A DNA stretch of 64,000 nt, from contig CAKAKS010000066.1 in the NCBI GenBank assembly GCA_916700875.1, positions 17,480,361 through 17,544,360 on the forward strand, read 5' to 3'. Numbering within the stretch: position 1 is the stretch's first letter; every line of letters starts with the position of its first letter. The notes under the pieces were generated by a model. That model was not told the origin of the DNA, made no database searches, and saw nothing but the letters and a program-made list of their open reading frames with translations. This DNA is from Sebastes aleutianus (lineage: Eukaryota; Chordata; Actinopteri; Perciformes; Sebastidae). Shown here in pieces: positions 33,669-47,134 of the stretch. A program made the translations under genes and the position numbers.

Positions 33669-36600
33669 ACATTGCTTGACAAAAAAAATAAATCACACAT
33701 GCCTTAAGACAAACCCCGGCATGATGATTTGTCCCCCCCACCTGCTGCTTGTATTTATCCAGACCTAATGATATTCTTTTCCCATGCACTTCCTAATTAA
33801 AATGAGGCAACAAAGGTTACATATTCTCGTAATGTGCCACTCACTTCACACACGAGGACGTACATGTAACTCCCACTTCATGCAGAATTGCTTTTCTCTC
33901 CTCCTTGAAAGTGACTATTGTGTCTCAAGTACCTCAGGAATTGGTTGGAACATTAAGACATGTTGATATTGTTGATACTCGTATGGCAAGTGCCTTTTTA
34001 AAACGACAATACTGTTCTGCTCAGTTCTACAAAGTTGTTCTATGCTCAGAGACGAGAGGAGATATGGACACCTATTTAGTGTACTGACATAGGATCCTTT
34101 TAATATCTGATGCTGTCTTAGTAGCATCTCAACACTATAATTTTGATTGACATGTACTTCCATATACGTCAAGCGGAAGCTCTTTTGCCTCTGAAGGTTG
34201 CTTCAATATCATCATATTCATAGTGTGGTTTAAGGGTGTTTGGTTGAATTCAAAGGATGTATCTGCTTGGGACGCTGGGCTGAATAGATCACCAAGGCCA
34301 GGCATGTTTTTTAGCCATGAGAGCACTCCTGCAAAGTTTCATATCTGACCTTCTTTCAGTTAAATGTCTCCACTCTCTAATATGAGCACAATTCAGCAAT
34401 GGCTTAAAGTGAGTGTGTTCTGTACTTATAACAGTTCGACGTCCTTGATGTGTGTGGAGTGGAGGGTCAGTGCTGCTATTGGCTAACGGAGGGTATGTGG
34501 AGAAGTTGGTTTGGGCTGTTGGTGAGATAGTTCTAGGCAAATCCGCATTGCAAGAGAAATGCGGACAAGCATTAGCGTTTATGTAGTATAAGCGAATGTG
34601 CGGGTTTGTGCATGATGCATGAATACTGAATATTGTGTGTTATAATGGTGATGTTCTGCTGTCTGTAGTCTGGTATGTTCGCTTTTATTCCAAGGTTATG
34701 ATTCAAGCACAACCAAAGTGTGGAACTACAGCTGCATGTGAGTCACTCCAGGTGTGTGTTTGCGTCGTACTTCCATGTGTGTGGGAAAATAAAGTGTGCG
34801 TACATAGAGATAAAAGTTATCTGTGTGAAAAAATATGTGCATGTATTTCCATCTACTCTGTGTGAGTGTGTGTGTGTGTGTGCAAGCATGCCTATGCACG
34901 AGTGTGCGCAGACATTCTATGCAACAATATATCCGATGAAAGTGGGATTAATTGTCAAAGATTAGCACCATTAATGCTCCTTTTCTTGCCGCTGTGACAG
35001 TTGTGCTGAACGGTACGGAGCAGCACGGGCGACACAAAGAAGATTCTCTGACAATCATCGTCTCTCTTGTCTTGGCGTTGCAATCTCGCTGCCTCAGGAT
35101 TGGCGAATGCGATGAACCCTCTCTCCTTGCTCCGTTATCAACTCTCTGCCTCTTTCAGTCGTGATATTACTATCTTGAGTTAAATTTGAACACATATAGC
35201 TAAAGTAACGTGGTGTAGGCATTCATTATTTTCAGGCGTTTGTGTTTGCAAATGCTGTATATACACTCACACTCTAACACACACAGTCAGATACAAGTAT
35301 CCCCCGAGTCCTGTCCCTGTTTGTTTTCAGACAGAGTTTCCCAATCTGCGTCGGTGCAGGGGGGAAGTGGGTACAGCGAAAGAGCACACAGTATCTGCGT
35401 TCCTCGCTTCCTCTCCCGGTCCCCTGGATTCCTCTTCCGAGTCTTTATCAAGCTGAAGTCATGGACGACTCACTGTTTCCCTCTCGCACTTGGCAGAGAA
35501 CAGAGAAGAATAGAAAAGAAAACAAGGGGAAAAGGCTTTCTAATTACTTTAAACAACACACCAAATTAAAGCATTGTGCTGAGCCGAGCAAGGGTCAGCA
35601 TCCGGAGCGCTGCGGTTTTCCAGCAGTCTGGGGTGAGGGTAATGCCAAAGGAATCTCTGCTGAACTCACTCTGAAGGGTGAGAGAGAAAGAGAGGGATAG
35701 GGTGGGGGGAAGAAAGAGCAACAAAAAAAAGTATACGCTTGAGTACAGACTTCCTAATGAACTGAAGGGCCTTGCTTCATCTGATGGGTTCAATGTGAGG
35801 ACCCTTCTCTGATTCTACACCGCAACCACAGTCCATAGCCCTGTCTATAGCAAGTAAACAAACACAGTGTTCTCTACACGCTGTAATTCACCACTCAGGG
35901 TCACTGAATGTTGTGTGGTTACATGCTGCTTTGCAAACAGATCTCGGATCAGCGCTCCTCACCCTCGCCCCAACCTTGACCAGTACCTGCTAAGCAGTCG
36001 GAGCGTCCTCAGAACAGCGATTAAAGGAGGCGATGCACCAGCAAGGTCGCCGACCTCCTCTCTTATCATGTAGCACCCTGACCCGTGAACCCTGACTCTT
36101 CAACACTGCTAGCTGACCTGTGTGTCATGCTGTAACATGCTCACTGAAGCAAACAAACAAACAAAGAAGAGGAGCTTTTGAATATATGTAGAGTATGATA
36201 CTGCGTTGGCACTCAAAGCTAATAATATAGCATCTCTTTCTGCACATTAATGCCATGACCCTCTCCATCTCTATCTTGTTTTGAAACCTGGAACAACTTG
36301 AGTCTTAGATCCATCCCAAGCTTGTTGCAAAGGAAGCTGCCAGTAGGCTGGGCTCGGTCAACCAGAGGACAGGCAGCTCTGCTGGAAGAGGAAAAAGGCT
36401 GCAAGGCGCATGTGCACGCACGTGTACATCTTTGTGTGTCGTATTCATGTGTGTGCCTGCTTGCATGAGTGTATATGATGCACGTTGAGATTAAGGAGCA
36501 GAGACGCATCCCAATAGAGATCCTTCCTTGCTGTTCTGTTGGCCCAGAAAGGCCCTTACCAGATGTTATGAAGGTGTTAATTTCAGTGCAGGCTGTCGTA

Positions 36601-38381
36601 GAGGGCACATACGGAACATGGTGATGTCTCTTTCTACCACGGGATGATGGGCAATTAGGCCTTGTCACACTGGAGGACCATCATCTTTATCCCATGCTTC
36701 AGACCATTACATAGATTCACCCACTAGATTCGCCAACCCCATTACAGAAGAGAAGACCTTAATGGCCTGAAGATGCTTCACGCTCACAGACATGCCTCCA
36801 TCCGCGACATCGAGCTGACAACTTTCAACCCACTCTACACCCTGAGTTAGAAAGCATTTCCATAAAAACAAATATAGAGTTTAATCTCCCCAATAGAACT
36901 TCATTTAAAAAAAATAATTGACTATGGTTTTCTACTAATTTTGTCATTTTGTATTTGTTCAAATCCATGTAGTTCTACTTGTTTAATCTTTACTTTCCTG
37001 ACTGTGAAGCACTCAGTGTGACAGCAGTGTATTGTTCATTAAAAAATAATCCTTCCAAGACAGTAATAATGTCTGATTTTATTGCAACATTTATAGAACA
37101 AGACTTCATTGCCATTTTTATCCATTCTATTTTCTCCCTGATTTTGCATCTCGAAAAAAAAAATCTTCTCTGCGTCTCTAAACACACTGTGCCTTGACAT
37201 CTGCCCTCATTAAGAGCCACGCACAACACAGGTAGCGAGGAGTAAATATTAGGAAAGCTGGAAGGAAAAGAGGAAGCGCTGCCTATTATACCTCAACTCC
37301 TCCAGAAAGTCACACCTCCACTTTTTCCCTATAAAACCCACAACTCTGGAAAGAAAAGGAGAACGAGAACAGGAGATGGAGTGGGAGCAGGAGACAGAAA
37401 AAGACAGAGAGGCATTCAGAGAGATGGAGCGACAGAGAGACGGAGGCAGAGGAAAACAGCGGTGGATGGCAGGCACTCCTCAGTGCGGAGTCAGACATGG
37501 CAGTTGGTGACAGGTGACAAAATCAAAAGGTCATGTCACTTTTAACTGGGAGCGCCTGTGCCCCACTGATTTCCCCCGTGCCGCCCCGGCATCACCGCGC
37601 TCATCTCTGCTCCTCTCGCTGCCTCTCTGTCTCTGCTCAACTGGCAGATAGGATGGCAGGCTGGCAGGCAGAAAGACAGGCGACGGGCATAGTTTGAAGC
37701 GGGACGGGAGCACCGGGAGCATCAGGAATGCCACTGCAGAATCCTCCCAGCCTCCCTTTTCATCATGTTGTCGCTCCTTCTCTTCCTTTCCCTCCATTTG
37801 TCTAACTCCCTTCATCACACTGAACCTTTGTAACTGTCTGTGCTCTTTGCTAACAACGTCAGCAGCTCAGGGTGTCTGCCTCAGTGCTTGTTGTTGTTGT
37901 TTTGTCTATACAGTACACATCCGCTGTAGCTGTTTGCGAGTTTTCCAGTTTAAACCTTGAGCTTAAGCCTACAGCTGTGAGTGTGTTTGTGTGCGATAGA
38001 TTGTACATCAAGTATGTACCAGCTATTTTCCACGAGTGAATATAAGAAACAATAAGACAGCATCATCCATCTGAGAAGGACAAACATTGTATCACTGAAT
38101 TTACTGCATTTACTCACTATCTCAACGATGCTAGTGGAGCATGTAAAACTGTGTTTTCCTCTGGATAGCTGCTGAATCCCTGACTAAACATCCTCGCTGA
38201 TTTGTCAGCAAATAAGCAATGAGAAACGTACATTGTGTTAGCCATGCTTACATTACTGTCCCGAAACTCAATCTTTTCCAACACTCACAGATTTGGTGTT
38301 GCTTTCATGAATATGGAGCCACCCTTCTCACCCCCACCCCCAGCCTCCAGCTCCGGTAGCACCCCGGCCTCACCCCTCTCC

Positions 38382-38394
38382 AGCCCCCTGCTGG
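38382..38394 (-). promoter_or_regulatory. Candidate CTCF core motif
   Basis: The minus strand reads CCAGCAGGGGGCT, 12 of 13 positions of the CTCF core consensus. It lies in a G/C-rich block. Confidence 0.3.
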
Positions 38395-38558
38395 GTGAGC
38401 CCTGGCTGGGGCAGTGCAGATGGAAGGGCCCCCCTCTGAGGGCCACGGCTCTGACAGCTTGTGAAGGGCCCGCGTGGGTCAGCCAGGCTCAGCCAGCAGC
38501 CCTTATCAGACGCACAGCCCTCCCCCAGTCTGCAGAAACTGTGGTGTAGGCAATATGC

Positions 38559-38594
<36 letters not shown>

Positions 38595-38610
38595 ACACAT
38601 ACACATACAC
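38559..38610. repeat. (AC)n microsatellite with AT interruptions
   Basis: AC dinucleotides interrupted by acgc at the start and by several acat units toward the end. Confidence 0.9.
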
Positions 38611-39376
38611 TCATGGACGGTGCATACCAAGTAGGGCCTTGAGATCCCCCAGCCAGCCAGTCGGCCAAACCTCAGCAGCTGGAGAGGTTAAAACCCCCTC
38701 ACGTATTAAAGAGGAAGAGCAGCAGGAGGATAGAGGGAGGGAGGGATGGAGGAATGGGAGAAAAAAGGAGGAGAAAGTATATCTTCATGTTCGCCGGGAT
38801 GTCTGCCTCGGCGTCAATTCCCACTGCGGCTGTCATTGGGAAGGTTAGGAGGGGAGATAGTGGAACTCAGCCCGGCCAGGGAGAGAGAGGGGCGAGTATA
38901 TAGGCAAGTCAGAGGAGGGGTGAAAATGATGCGGCTACTACTTCAGGTAGTAGATTTCTACTTTGCCTCTGTGGAGTGTGTGTGTGCACTTGTTTCATTG
39001 ATCCTGACACGGTCTATTCTCTTTTACTTCCATGAAAGTAGCATCCATCCTCTCAAAGTAAATTTTTTTTTTTGTTCCTGACTTGTCAAGTTGGGTTTAA
39101 ACTCTCCTATAAGTCTCTTACAGTGTAGTTATTCAACTACGGATAAGTAAATCTAGTTGATTAGTTAGTTAGCATTTTTTAGTTATTTGGACTTAATGCT
39201 TGGAATATATTTTCCATAAATCTATACCAGGGTTATCCTTGCCTGTAGCCACAGTTTTTTAGCCTCTATTCACATTGTATTACTTAGGTTAGGTACAACC
39301 ATACCTCTAATCTTCCAACATCAATGTCAGAGATAACTTTGCTCGAGTAAGGGGAGTAAGGAGTTTACAACTGGAC

Positions 39377-39699
39377 TAGGGCTGCAACTGACGATTATTT
39401 TCATTGTCAATTAATCTGTTGATTATTTTCTTGATTAATGGATTAGTTGTGTGGTCTATAAAATGTCAGAAAATGGAGTAAAATGTCGATCAGTGTTTCC
39501 CAAAGCACAATATGACGTCTTCAAATGTCTTGTTTTGTCCACAACTCAAAGATATTCAGTTTACTGTCAGAGGAGTAATGAAACCAGAAAATATAGCTTG
39601 AATTTTCTTAAAAATGACTCAAACTGATGATCAAAATAGTAAAAGATTAATTTAATAGTTCTCAACTAATCGATTAATCAATTAATCGTTGCAACTCTA
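39377..39699. mobile_element. 323-bp non-autonomous hAT-type MITE with perfect 8-bp target duplication
   Basis: The element starts tagggctgcaac and ends gttgcaactcta, forming terminal inverted repeats of about 12 bp with one mismatch. The 8 bases before it (39369-39376, aactggac) are repeated exactly after it (39700-39707), the 8-bp duplication expected for hAT transposition. The interior is rich in ATTAATCGATTA-type motifs (for example around 39400-39440 and 39660-39690). It also contains a stretch reading ATAAAATGTCAGAAAATGG, typical of a very abundant percomorph fish repeat (from memory). There is no reading frame of its own. Confidence 0.9.
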
Positions 39700-42600
39700 A
39701 ACTGGACTAAATTGGCCAATTTGAAATTGAAGGCACTGTGCTCCAGATACGACACAGCTGAAAATGCTGCCCTGATTTAAGGTAAGGGGCTTTGGGTCAC
39801 CATTATTATCACATTCATCAACACTGCAGAACCATGAGACTATCGTATACACAGAGGGTCACGAACCCTTGTGGACCTAAGAGTTTGCTCTCTGTCCTTC
39901 AATACTCACTAGGGGTGCTGTTGTGCTGTTGACGCTGTGCAAGAAGCTCCTGGAGGCAAAAGGGAATTACACAAAGTTCCCTCCCGGGAATCAATAGAGT
40001 AACAGACATTTCTACCTGATGGACAGTTCTTGAAAATCTTTTTTTTCTGCTATTCCTTTTTACCACTCTCCATCACTCATCTGAGTCAATCAGTCCGTGC
40101 AGCAAAACATGAGATCCAAAAACACTCTGGGCTTTTGGTCTACCTTATTATTCCTGCCAGACTTTATTCAAATTCAGTCCAAGAAGATTTTAGCTTGCAC
40201 CGTGTACTTCATCTGGCACAGAGCAACTGTAAGGCTGAATGTAAATTAGTGCTAACATGAAGATGCAAAACATACAAGTCCCTGCTTTGTAGCTGTCAAG
40301 TCACCAAATGGAGTAAATCAATAGTCATGCAAGGATGCATTAAGGAAGACACCAAAACAAGAGGATACTACACCATCTCTGATTTGATTTGGTTGTTTGG
40401 ACTGTAGTGTCATTAAATATTAAGTCATTCACACACGATCAAAACCTCTACATGCAGAGTAGTAGGCAGTCCGTTCTTCACAGACAGTATGTTTGCATTG
40501 ATGGGAAATACAGTAAAACTCAGAGCGATGTAGCAGAGCGTGTGCTGGGATCTGAACCAATGCAACTGAAGAAACTTAATTCTTGCAAATCAGCTGTTTA
40601 GATACAACCACTAAGGCCAAACAGATGTATTCACACTTTCACAGCCATTTGAACTCTCAATGTCATTGTACTCCCTTATATTCTTTGTGTGTATCTTATA
40701 TTACCACCATCTTTGTATGTATTTATGGGGGACAGTGTAATCTGTGAGAGTAGCCTGCATCATCCCTGTATCATTTGAATAGGTCTGAATATGTTAATCC
40801 CCACCTCAGTAGATACTGAATTGACTGGAGCAGCTCTGCAGGCAACGTGAGCTCTACGCGATCCTGTCGACAGCAAGGCTTTGATGCTGCCGTGCTGTAA
40901 TGATAGTAATTCAAACAACATGATAATGGAGGGATAAGCAGACAAATGATATCATGCACCAAACAGGTCTTAGAAAGAGCGAAAGAATCAGACAAATAGA
41001 GAGAGAGAGAGAGGTAGAGGAAGAGAAAGAAAGAAAGATGTTTGGAATTCATCGGCTGCACCGAGGTAATTTATATCCTCCCTTACTGAGACAGTAGCTT
41101 CAGTGCGCACATTTAGCCGTGGCAATCTTCAGGGCACATGACATGTTCCATGTCTTTTTATTTATTAATTTTACACTGTGTCTCATTGCAGGAAACATGA
41201 CTTCTCTCTGTAACCAGAGGCGATAGAGGAGAGAGAGCAGAGCGGAGGAGAGCAGAGGGAGACAAACGACTCTATCACTCTCTCTGTCTCTCTAGGTCAT
41301 GCTTCTCCAGCTAGCTCATGCTCATTCCCTTTTGTTTAAAGTTTGGAGCGTGTGCCAGGCGTGCCCTAGTAAAGCCTCTGTGTGGTGGAATCCATTATGT
41401 TTGTATTTTGGCACGGGTGAAAGGATTTGGGAGGAACCATGATGACTTTATAAACAGTTATAGTTCATTTGTTTAGAGTTGCCAGAAGGCTTTCATTTTA
41501 CAGTATCACGTCTACATCTTTTGCCTCGGCTGAGTGCAAGTATTCCCTCTCTGGTATTTGTATACTGTAGTAGTGAAAGCATTCTGTATCAATAAAGAGT
41601 CAAGCTTATTTGTCTAGACACTGATGGAGTCTCAGTGAACTGGGAATAACCGGTTGCTGTACAGTCAGACAGTTAAGACGAGGGGTGCCATAAATACATA
41701 CATACAGTACATGCACAACACTTTGCCCTAGTGACTCTGAGCTATTGATAGGACACACACTCAAGCACTATTGACTCTACCATCTCAACTCTGCTGTTCT
41801 GAACTCCTCTTTGTTTGTGTGGGAAGCTGCATTTACATAAGAGGCTTATGTCAGCCGCCACATAGTTTCCCCCCTTATTCCGATGAAAACCAAAAAGGAC
41901 AAAAGCTATTGTCTTGTTAAGTAATGATTTTTGGATTTCTCCAAACTAGTTTGTGCTGTTCTGGAGGTTGTTAGGGGGTTGCGGCGATGTTGAGGCTGGG
42001 CAAAGGTTTTTCGGTGGTTGGGGGTTTGGTAACGCAGTACAACAACAATGAGAGAAGATGAATACTGAGGTTGACAGCTGCAGGGCTTATGATATGGGTG
42101 TTTGTTTATGTAAATTGGGAGCATCAATGTGACCTTGTAACTTTGATGTGTGATCGACAGAATGATGATGATCTGTGGTTTTCGCCTCGTTGGCATCAGA
42201 CTAGACACGCGAACTTGTGCATGCTCACAAACACACCCAAACAACTTGAGTACTGTATCACCAAACACTAATCAGATATAGTAACACTAAACACCAAGCT
42301 GCTCTTGTTGGTTCAGGGTTTTCCATGTATGCCAGGACATCTGTTTGCTTGCTTGCTTTTCACATACAGATAGAGGTCTGTATGTGAAGGACTGCATTTC
42401 AATGCCTCTTAATGTTTATGTAAAGATTCTATGCTTGAATAGGAAAAGGAACAGCTTGCATGTACCATTGTTACGTCGTCGGTGTATCCATATGTGCCTT
42501 TGTGTTTCTGACTGTGTGCACTGTGTTGTACAGTATGTATCATGGTATTTGGGGGCTTCAGAGCTCCACCAGCTCCAGTTTCATCGGTCGTGGACCATTG

Positions 42601-43200
42601 AAGCACGTAGTTGCTGTTCTTTGTGGCTTGCTCTCTCTGCTGCAGGCTTTCTTCTCTCGTGGAGCATCATTCGGTGAGAGGATGTGAAACGATAGATAGA
42701 TGAATGTGTAGCGATAGGAAGGCTGGCGGTAGAGGTGAGAGACGAGTGCAGAGGTTAAAGAGGTCGGATGAGACCGAGTAGAAAAACAGAAGGAGAAGAG
42801 TTCTGCGGTCTCGTCCCGCTGAATGGTAAAAGATCTGAATGTTTTTGTGCAATGCGATTTGACTGGATGAATAGACTTTAATCCTCAGCCCGTTGAAATT
42901 CAAAGCCAGAGCGTTTGCTTACATTTCCAGAAGTGTCGACGCATTTGAACAACAGAATGTTTCTAAAATTAAATCCTAAACCTTTCTTAGGCTCGTGACA
43001 TATTAGCACACACCAATCGAATAGTTGTGCTATCTGCATGCTTTCCATACTCATTAACAAACTCTTGCCAGACATAAGCGTAACCAATCAGCTTTAGTAT
43101 GCCTGTTCTGATGTTAACCCTGTGTTATCTGATGTTTATCTGTACTACAGCTGTTGCATAAACATTTTTATTTCTCTTTTTTTTCTCTCTTCTCTGTCAG

Positions 43201-43257
43201 CAAGCAGTGGAGGACCTGCTGGAGGACGAGGATGAGGATTTTGACAAAGATGACAAG
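43201..43257 (+). CDS. mctp1: mctp1 coding exon 13 of window: acidic linker
   Basis: Nineteen codons, QAVEDLLEDEDEDFDKDDK, phase 0 at both ends, lie between ttctctgtcag and AAG|gtaatt. The exon supplies the acidic stretch between the two membrane segments that is typical of MCTP1 (VVEDMLEDE-like in tetrapods). It is symmetric, so skipping would keep the frame. It is isolated between the two longest introns of the window (10.8 and 14.2 kb) and was found from its composition and splice sites, because it is too short to stand out by ORF length. Confidence 0.93.
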
Positions 43258-45135
43258 GTAATTATGTCTTGTGTCAGACATGCAGTCACACACAAACACA
43301 TACACAAACGTGTGCACTCAATGCACACACATGTTTACGCACACTGCCTCAGGAGAGGTTGACACCGCTTCATACGCCGGAAACACAAACAGACTAACGA
43401 AATGACTCCATCTTCCCCTCCCATCTCCTCCCCTGTTCAGGTATTCTCGCTGCCTGAGGCACAAACACGTGTACAAAGATTGTACAACCTTTTAACCTTT
43501 TTTGAAAAGTTTTCTCTGTAGATATAGACACGGCACATTCCTCACCTCTCCTCCGTGTGGTTTGCTTTGCTCTGTTACTGCAGTGTGTCCTTATTTTTCC
43601 CTTCATGTAACACACTATGTCAAATTTACGTTACCGACGTTGTGCTTCAGCCCAGCTTCCTGACAACATGCTTCCACATAAAGTGCTTAGTTAGCTATTT
43701 AGGTCCATTCACTGCTCCTTTATGTCCCAGTAAAACAGCATCTGGGCTTGTCCAGACACTATCAGGTAACAACAGGTGGCTGCTTTACTGCCTCCGCTCG
43801 TTTACACTGTAGGAACAGCTACTGCAACAAATGCCACTGGATAGGACACAGTCCCTTGTCAATGTTCCACTTGGGAATGGTAATTGAAATGGTTCAGCTC
43901 TTTATCCACCCACTGTGTTGTCTGGGTTTTGGTGAGGCACACTTGGAATGAAAACAATATTCTGTTTGATACTCGCGTCTGATCAGACTCGGAGCAGTGT
44001 TAAACAAGGACACAATTATAACTCCAAGCTTTTAAGTCCAAATCTTTTACTGTGAAAACATCGAAGTACCTTGACTGAACAGTGTGGAATCTGAAATTAC
44101 TTGAGCTGATACTTGATGCCTTACAGCCACACTCCAGCAATATAAAGGTTAGCAGGCTAAGATGTGGTAAATTGCACGGTCTGGTTTTTGGAGGAAAGCT
44201 CTAGCTGTTTGCAATGGTAATTGTAAAGGCCTTTTGACCAGGCAATTTGATATCTGAAAATTATTTTTGCCCGAGGACACTCTGTATGCTGAATTTACTT
44301 ATACAACTGCAACCTTGCTGCAACCTCTCCCATTTTGAAAGGTCGTGAGTGCAAGCCTGCAACTAAAGGGTTAAAAAAACATATTTATAGTGCAGATGGT
44401 CAAATAGTCATCCCACCAGTAAGTCAGCCAGTCAGGCAATCAGTTGGGCGATGAGCACACAAAGATACGTGAGCATTACATCCTCTCCCACAGTGATGCA
44501 GAAGCGAAGTTTCATGGCTGTGAAGTTCAAGGCTGAATTGTACAGGGGGGCCACTGACTGAAGATATGCACCAGGCAACCTTGAACCTTTTTTTTTTTCT
44601 CTTTTACTCCTCCTTAACGTCAGTCCTCCATCATTGCATTTCCCACCTCCTCTCAGGGAAAAAAATAAAAAATACAGGCATTTGAAAAGCTGCAGATTAT
44701 ATGAAATACATTTTGGACTTTCATATTGAAATGAGGTGCAGCAGCAGCTTTTTGCGGCCTCCGTCAGATTTGCTGCCAAACTGATTATTCCACATAAGAG
44801 GGCCTTGCTCTCTGTGCTCACACAGGGCTGGGACGCTGGATAGCACAGCCGCCACAAAGGCTACAATTTACCAACTCTGGCTTCATACATTTTGATCTAT
44901 TGCTCCCCTCAACTGTTAGCATTTCATTTGAGCTGTAGGGAAGTTGAAAGGGGGGCATTTTTCTTTTTTCTTCGCCTACATGTCTTTGCCCTCCCACTCT
45001 CCTTCTACCCTTCCCTCAATCATCCTCCTCGCTGCCTTTCTTTTCTTTCATTCTGACTCTCTCTCTCTTCCCTTTCCTCTCCATCCGACCTGGTTAAGTG
45101 CAGAACAAATGGACTTTCAAGGCTTAACAAATTTG

Positions 45136-45198
45136 TCTTTTACATTTGATATGAGGTCTTTTACATTGGATATGAAGTATTTTACATTGGATATGAGG
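45136..45198. repeat. Three tandem copies of a 21-bp unit
   Basis: Units at 45136-45156, 45157-45177 and 45178-45198 read like tcttttacattggatatgag with one to three differences. The 21-bp period keeps a frame open but there is no sign of translation. Confidence 0.85.
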
Positions 45199-46224
45199 TA
45201 CAGCTTCAGATTGTATGAGTAAGTATGAAGGACGGGTCGAAGGAGGCCTCTTTTATGGCACAGGCCTATAGAGGAAAGAGGGAAGAAGTGGGAGAGAGAG
45301 TGAGAGAGCAACAGAGAGAGAGAGAGAAGAGGGGAAAAAAAGATTAATAAATATGCCAAGGCCTCATTTTAATTGAACTTGAAGCATATGTTGCAAGTCT
45401 GTACAATCCGTCCCAGATGTTTACTCCGGCCATGTGCACGGCTCTTCCCAGTGCACCACAAGGCAGCTATTAGCTGGATAACCTTTGCTCCAGAGGCTAA
45501 ATGGGGTATTACATGGCCAAAAAGTAGAGCACCTGTTTTTCATTGCGTGGAGGACCCCTTGCAGGCTTTTTGCCTTGGATCACCGCATGTGTTTTGACTT
45601 AACAGATTGTTGGGCAGACGTGAAAAGTGTCTTTCTCGTGAGCAAGCACTGATATTAGTCACTTAATCTCAATGAAAGTCCAGCATCTAGACTAATTGAT
45701 GGGGACGGCTCAGTTGTTAAAGCCAAGCAGGCAGGCAGGCACATGGAGGGTGAAAGAATGTTAGACACAAACTAATTTTTTTTTCTTCCTCTCCACTCCT
45801 CCTCCTCCTCCACACTGTGTTTGTGTGTGCGAGCGCTGACCTTCAACATGGAATGTTGCTTGATTCTTATTGCCTGCACACACATAAAATATGCTAGCAG
45901 TATATTGCCCCAGTTTTTAACCTCTACTTTCAATAAAACTAATTTTAAACAAAGCGGCAAGTTGCAGATGCACCTTTTCTCCTTCGAAGTACATTAGTGA
46001 TCCAATACATAGATGTATGACACACAGTTGTACGCTTAGACATAACCCATATTATATATACTGTATATCTGCTATGATGTCAAAATATCTTCCATATTTT
46101 TAAATGACAGACAAGTATTCACATTCAAGTATCTATGACTTCTTGTCACTTCAACCATCCTTACACCCCCAAGACAAAGCAAATGCACCTTTTTTTCCCC
46201 TTCTTTTAATTCTTTTACTGCTTT

Positions 46225-46249
46225 AAAAAAAAAAAAAAAAAAAAAAAAA
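46225..46249. repeat. Poly(A) tract
   Basis: Twenty-five uninterrupted A. No retrotransposon body or target duplication was recognised next to it. Confidence 0.9.
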
Positions 46250-46797
46250 GGTCCCTTAGTACCTTCATGGACCTTTTCAGTATCTTCCAATACAGCTTGA
46301 AGTAACATTATGAGATAGCATTCCTATATTTACAGGCTGCTGGCTGCAGGGGCTTCAGCGTGCAATGTAGCCTGTGATGTCTCCTCTCACCTGTGGGCTC
46401 ACTGTCCAGAGCCGGCATGAGGCAATCACCTTAAGGCTTTGCATGGGTGTGAGTGTTTGTGTGCGTAAACGTGTTTGTGTATTTTTCGTGTGAGCGCCTC
46501 ACTTATGTGAGTGCAGTGTGGCTCAGCTGCCTCCCAGAGGGGGGGCTTACTGGGAAAAAAGGGAGAAAGAGAGAGAGAGAGAGAGAGTGTGAGAGAGAGA
46601 CAGACTGAAGGAGTGAGGAGATTACCCTCACACGGTTGACTGGTCACTGAAGCGCTCGCGCTCCGCTCAGCTAGGCTCCACTAGCCTCAGGAGGACCTGA
46701 CACAGATAAGATACACACTGCAATCATGTCCTGCTCACGGGCTTACTGCTCGGTGCACTCCCTCTCTCTTTCTCTCTCCATGTCTATCTATCTATAT

Positions 46798-46798
<1 letters not shown>

Positions 46799-46839
<41 letters not shown>
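46799..46839. repeat. (CA)n microsatellite
   Basis: About twenty uninterrupted CA dinucleotides. Confidence 0.95.
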
Positions 46840-46843
<4 letters not shown>

Positions 46844-47057
46844 GACCACATACCACATGCACCTTCAAAATCTCTCCCATTTCTCGCTCAGTTTCTCCTT
46901 CCCTCCCTCATGTACAGGTAAATATAGAGTTGACCATTCATTATCTTGAACACATTGATCTGTAAAATCTGAATTATACTGAAATAAGAAGTATTTTTGA
47001 GTATTGGGCTATTTTGGGATTTATTATTACATACTTGTATCTATATTTTTTTTAAAA

Positions 47058-47134
47058 CGAGGCATTCGAATACTGATTTGGAGGTCGATTACCATGGCAA
47101 CGGTCGAAGCTCCGAAGCATTTGGGTCAGCCCTA
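47058..47134 (-). mobile_element. Probable remnant of a non-autonomous hAT-like element (one end only)
   Basis: Read on the minus strand the segment starts tagggctgacccaaatgctt and continues with a CTTCGAC / CCATGGTAATCGACC-type sequence, which resembles the end of a repeat family common in fish. The opposite terminal repeat and a target duplication were not found, so it is probably truncated. The call rests on remembered family wording. Confidence 0.4.

Larger units (their letters stand above)
32390..43200 (+). other. mctp1: mctp1 intron (10811 bp)
   Basis: No exon recognised. It contains a complete hAT-type MITE (39377-39699), an AC microsatellite (38559-38610), candidate CTCF-like sites at 33656-33668 and 38382-38394, and a G/C-rich block near 38330-38530. 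The remaining sequence is A/T-rich and unremarkable. Confidence 0.65.

Noticed and set aside
38235..38549. Proline-rich plus-strand frame (MEPPFSPPPPASSSG) considered as an alternative first exon of mctp1
   Set aside because: A possible donor (CTGG|gtgagc) would exit in phase 1, but the next known exon starts in phase 0. No promoter signal was seen.
45117..45359. Repetitive reading frames across the 21-bp tandem repeat
   Set aside because: The 21-bp period keeps frames open on both strands. The rest is translation of GA-rich sequence.
46225..46249. Poly(A) tract considered as the tail of a retrotransposed copy
   Set aside because: No coding-like or SINE-like body and no flanking duplication were recognised.
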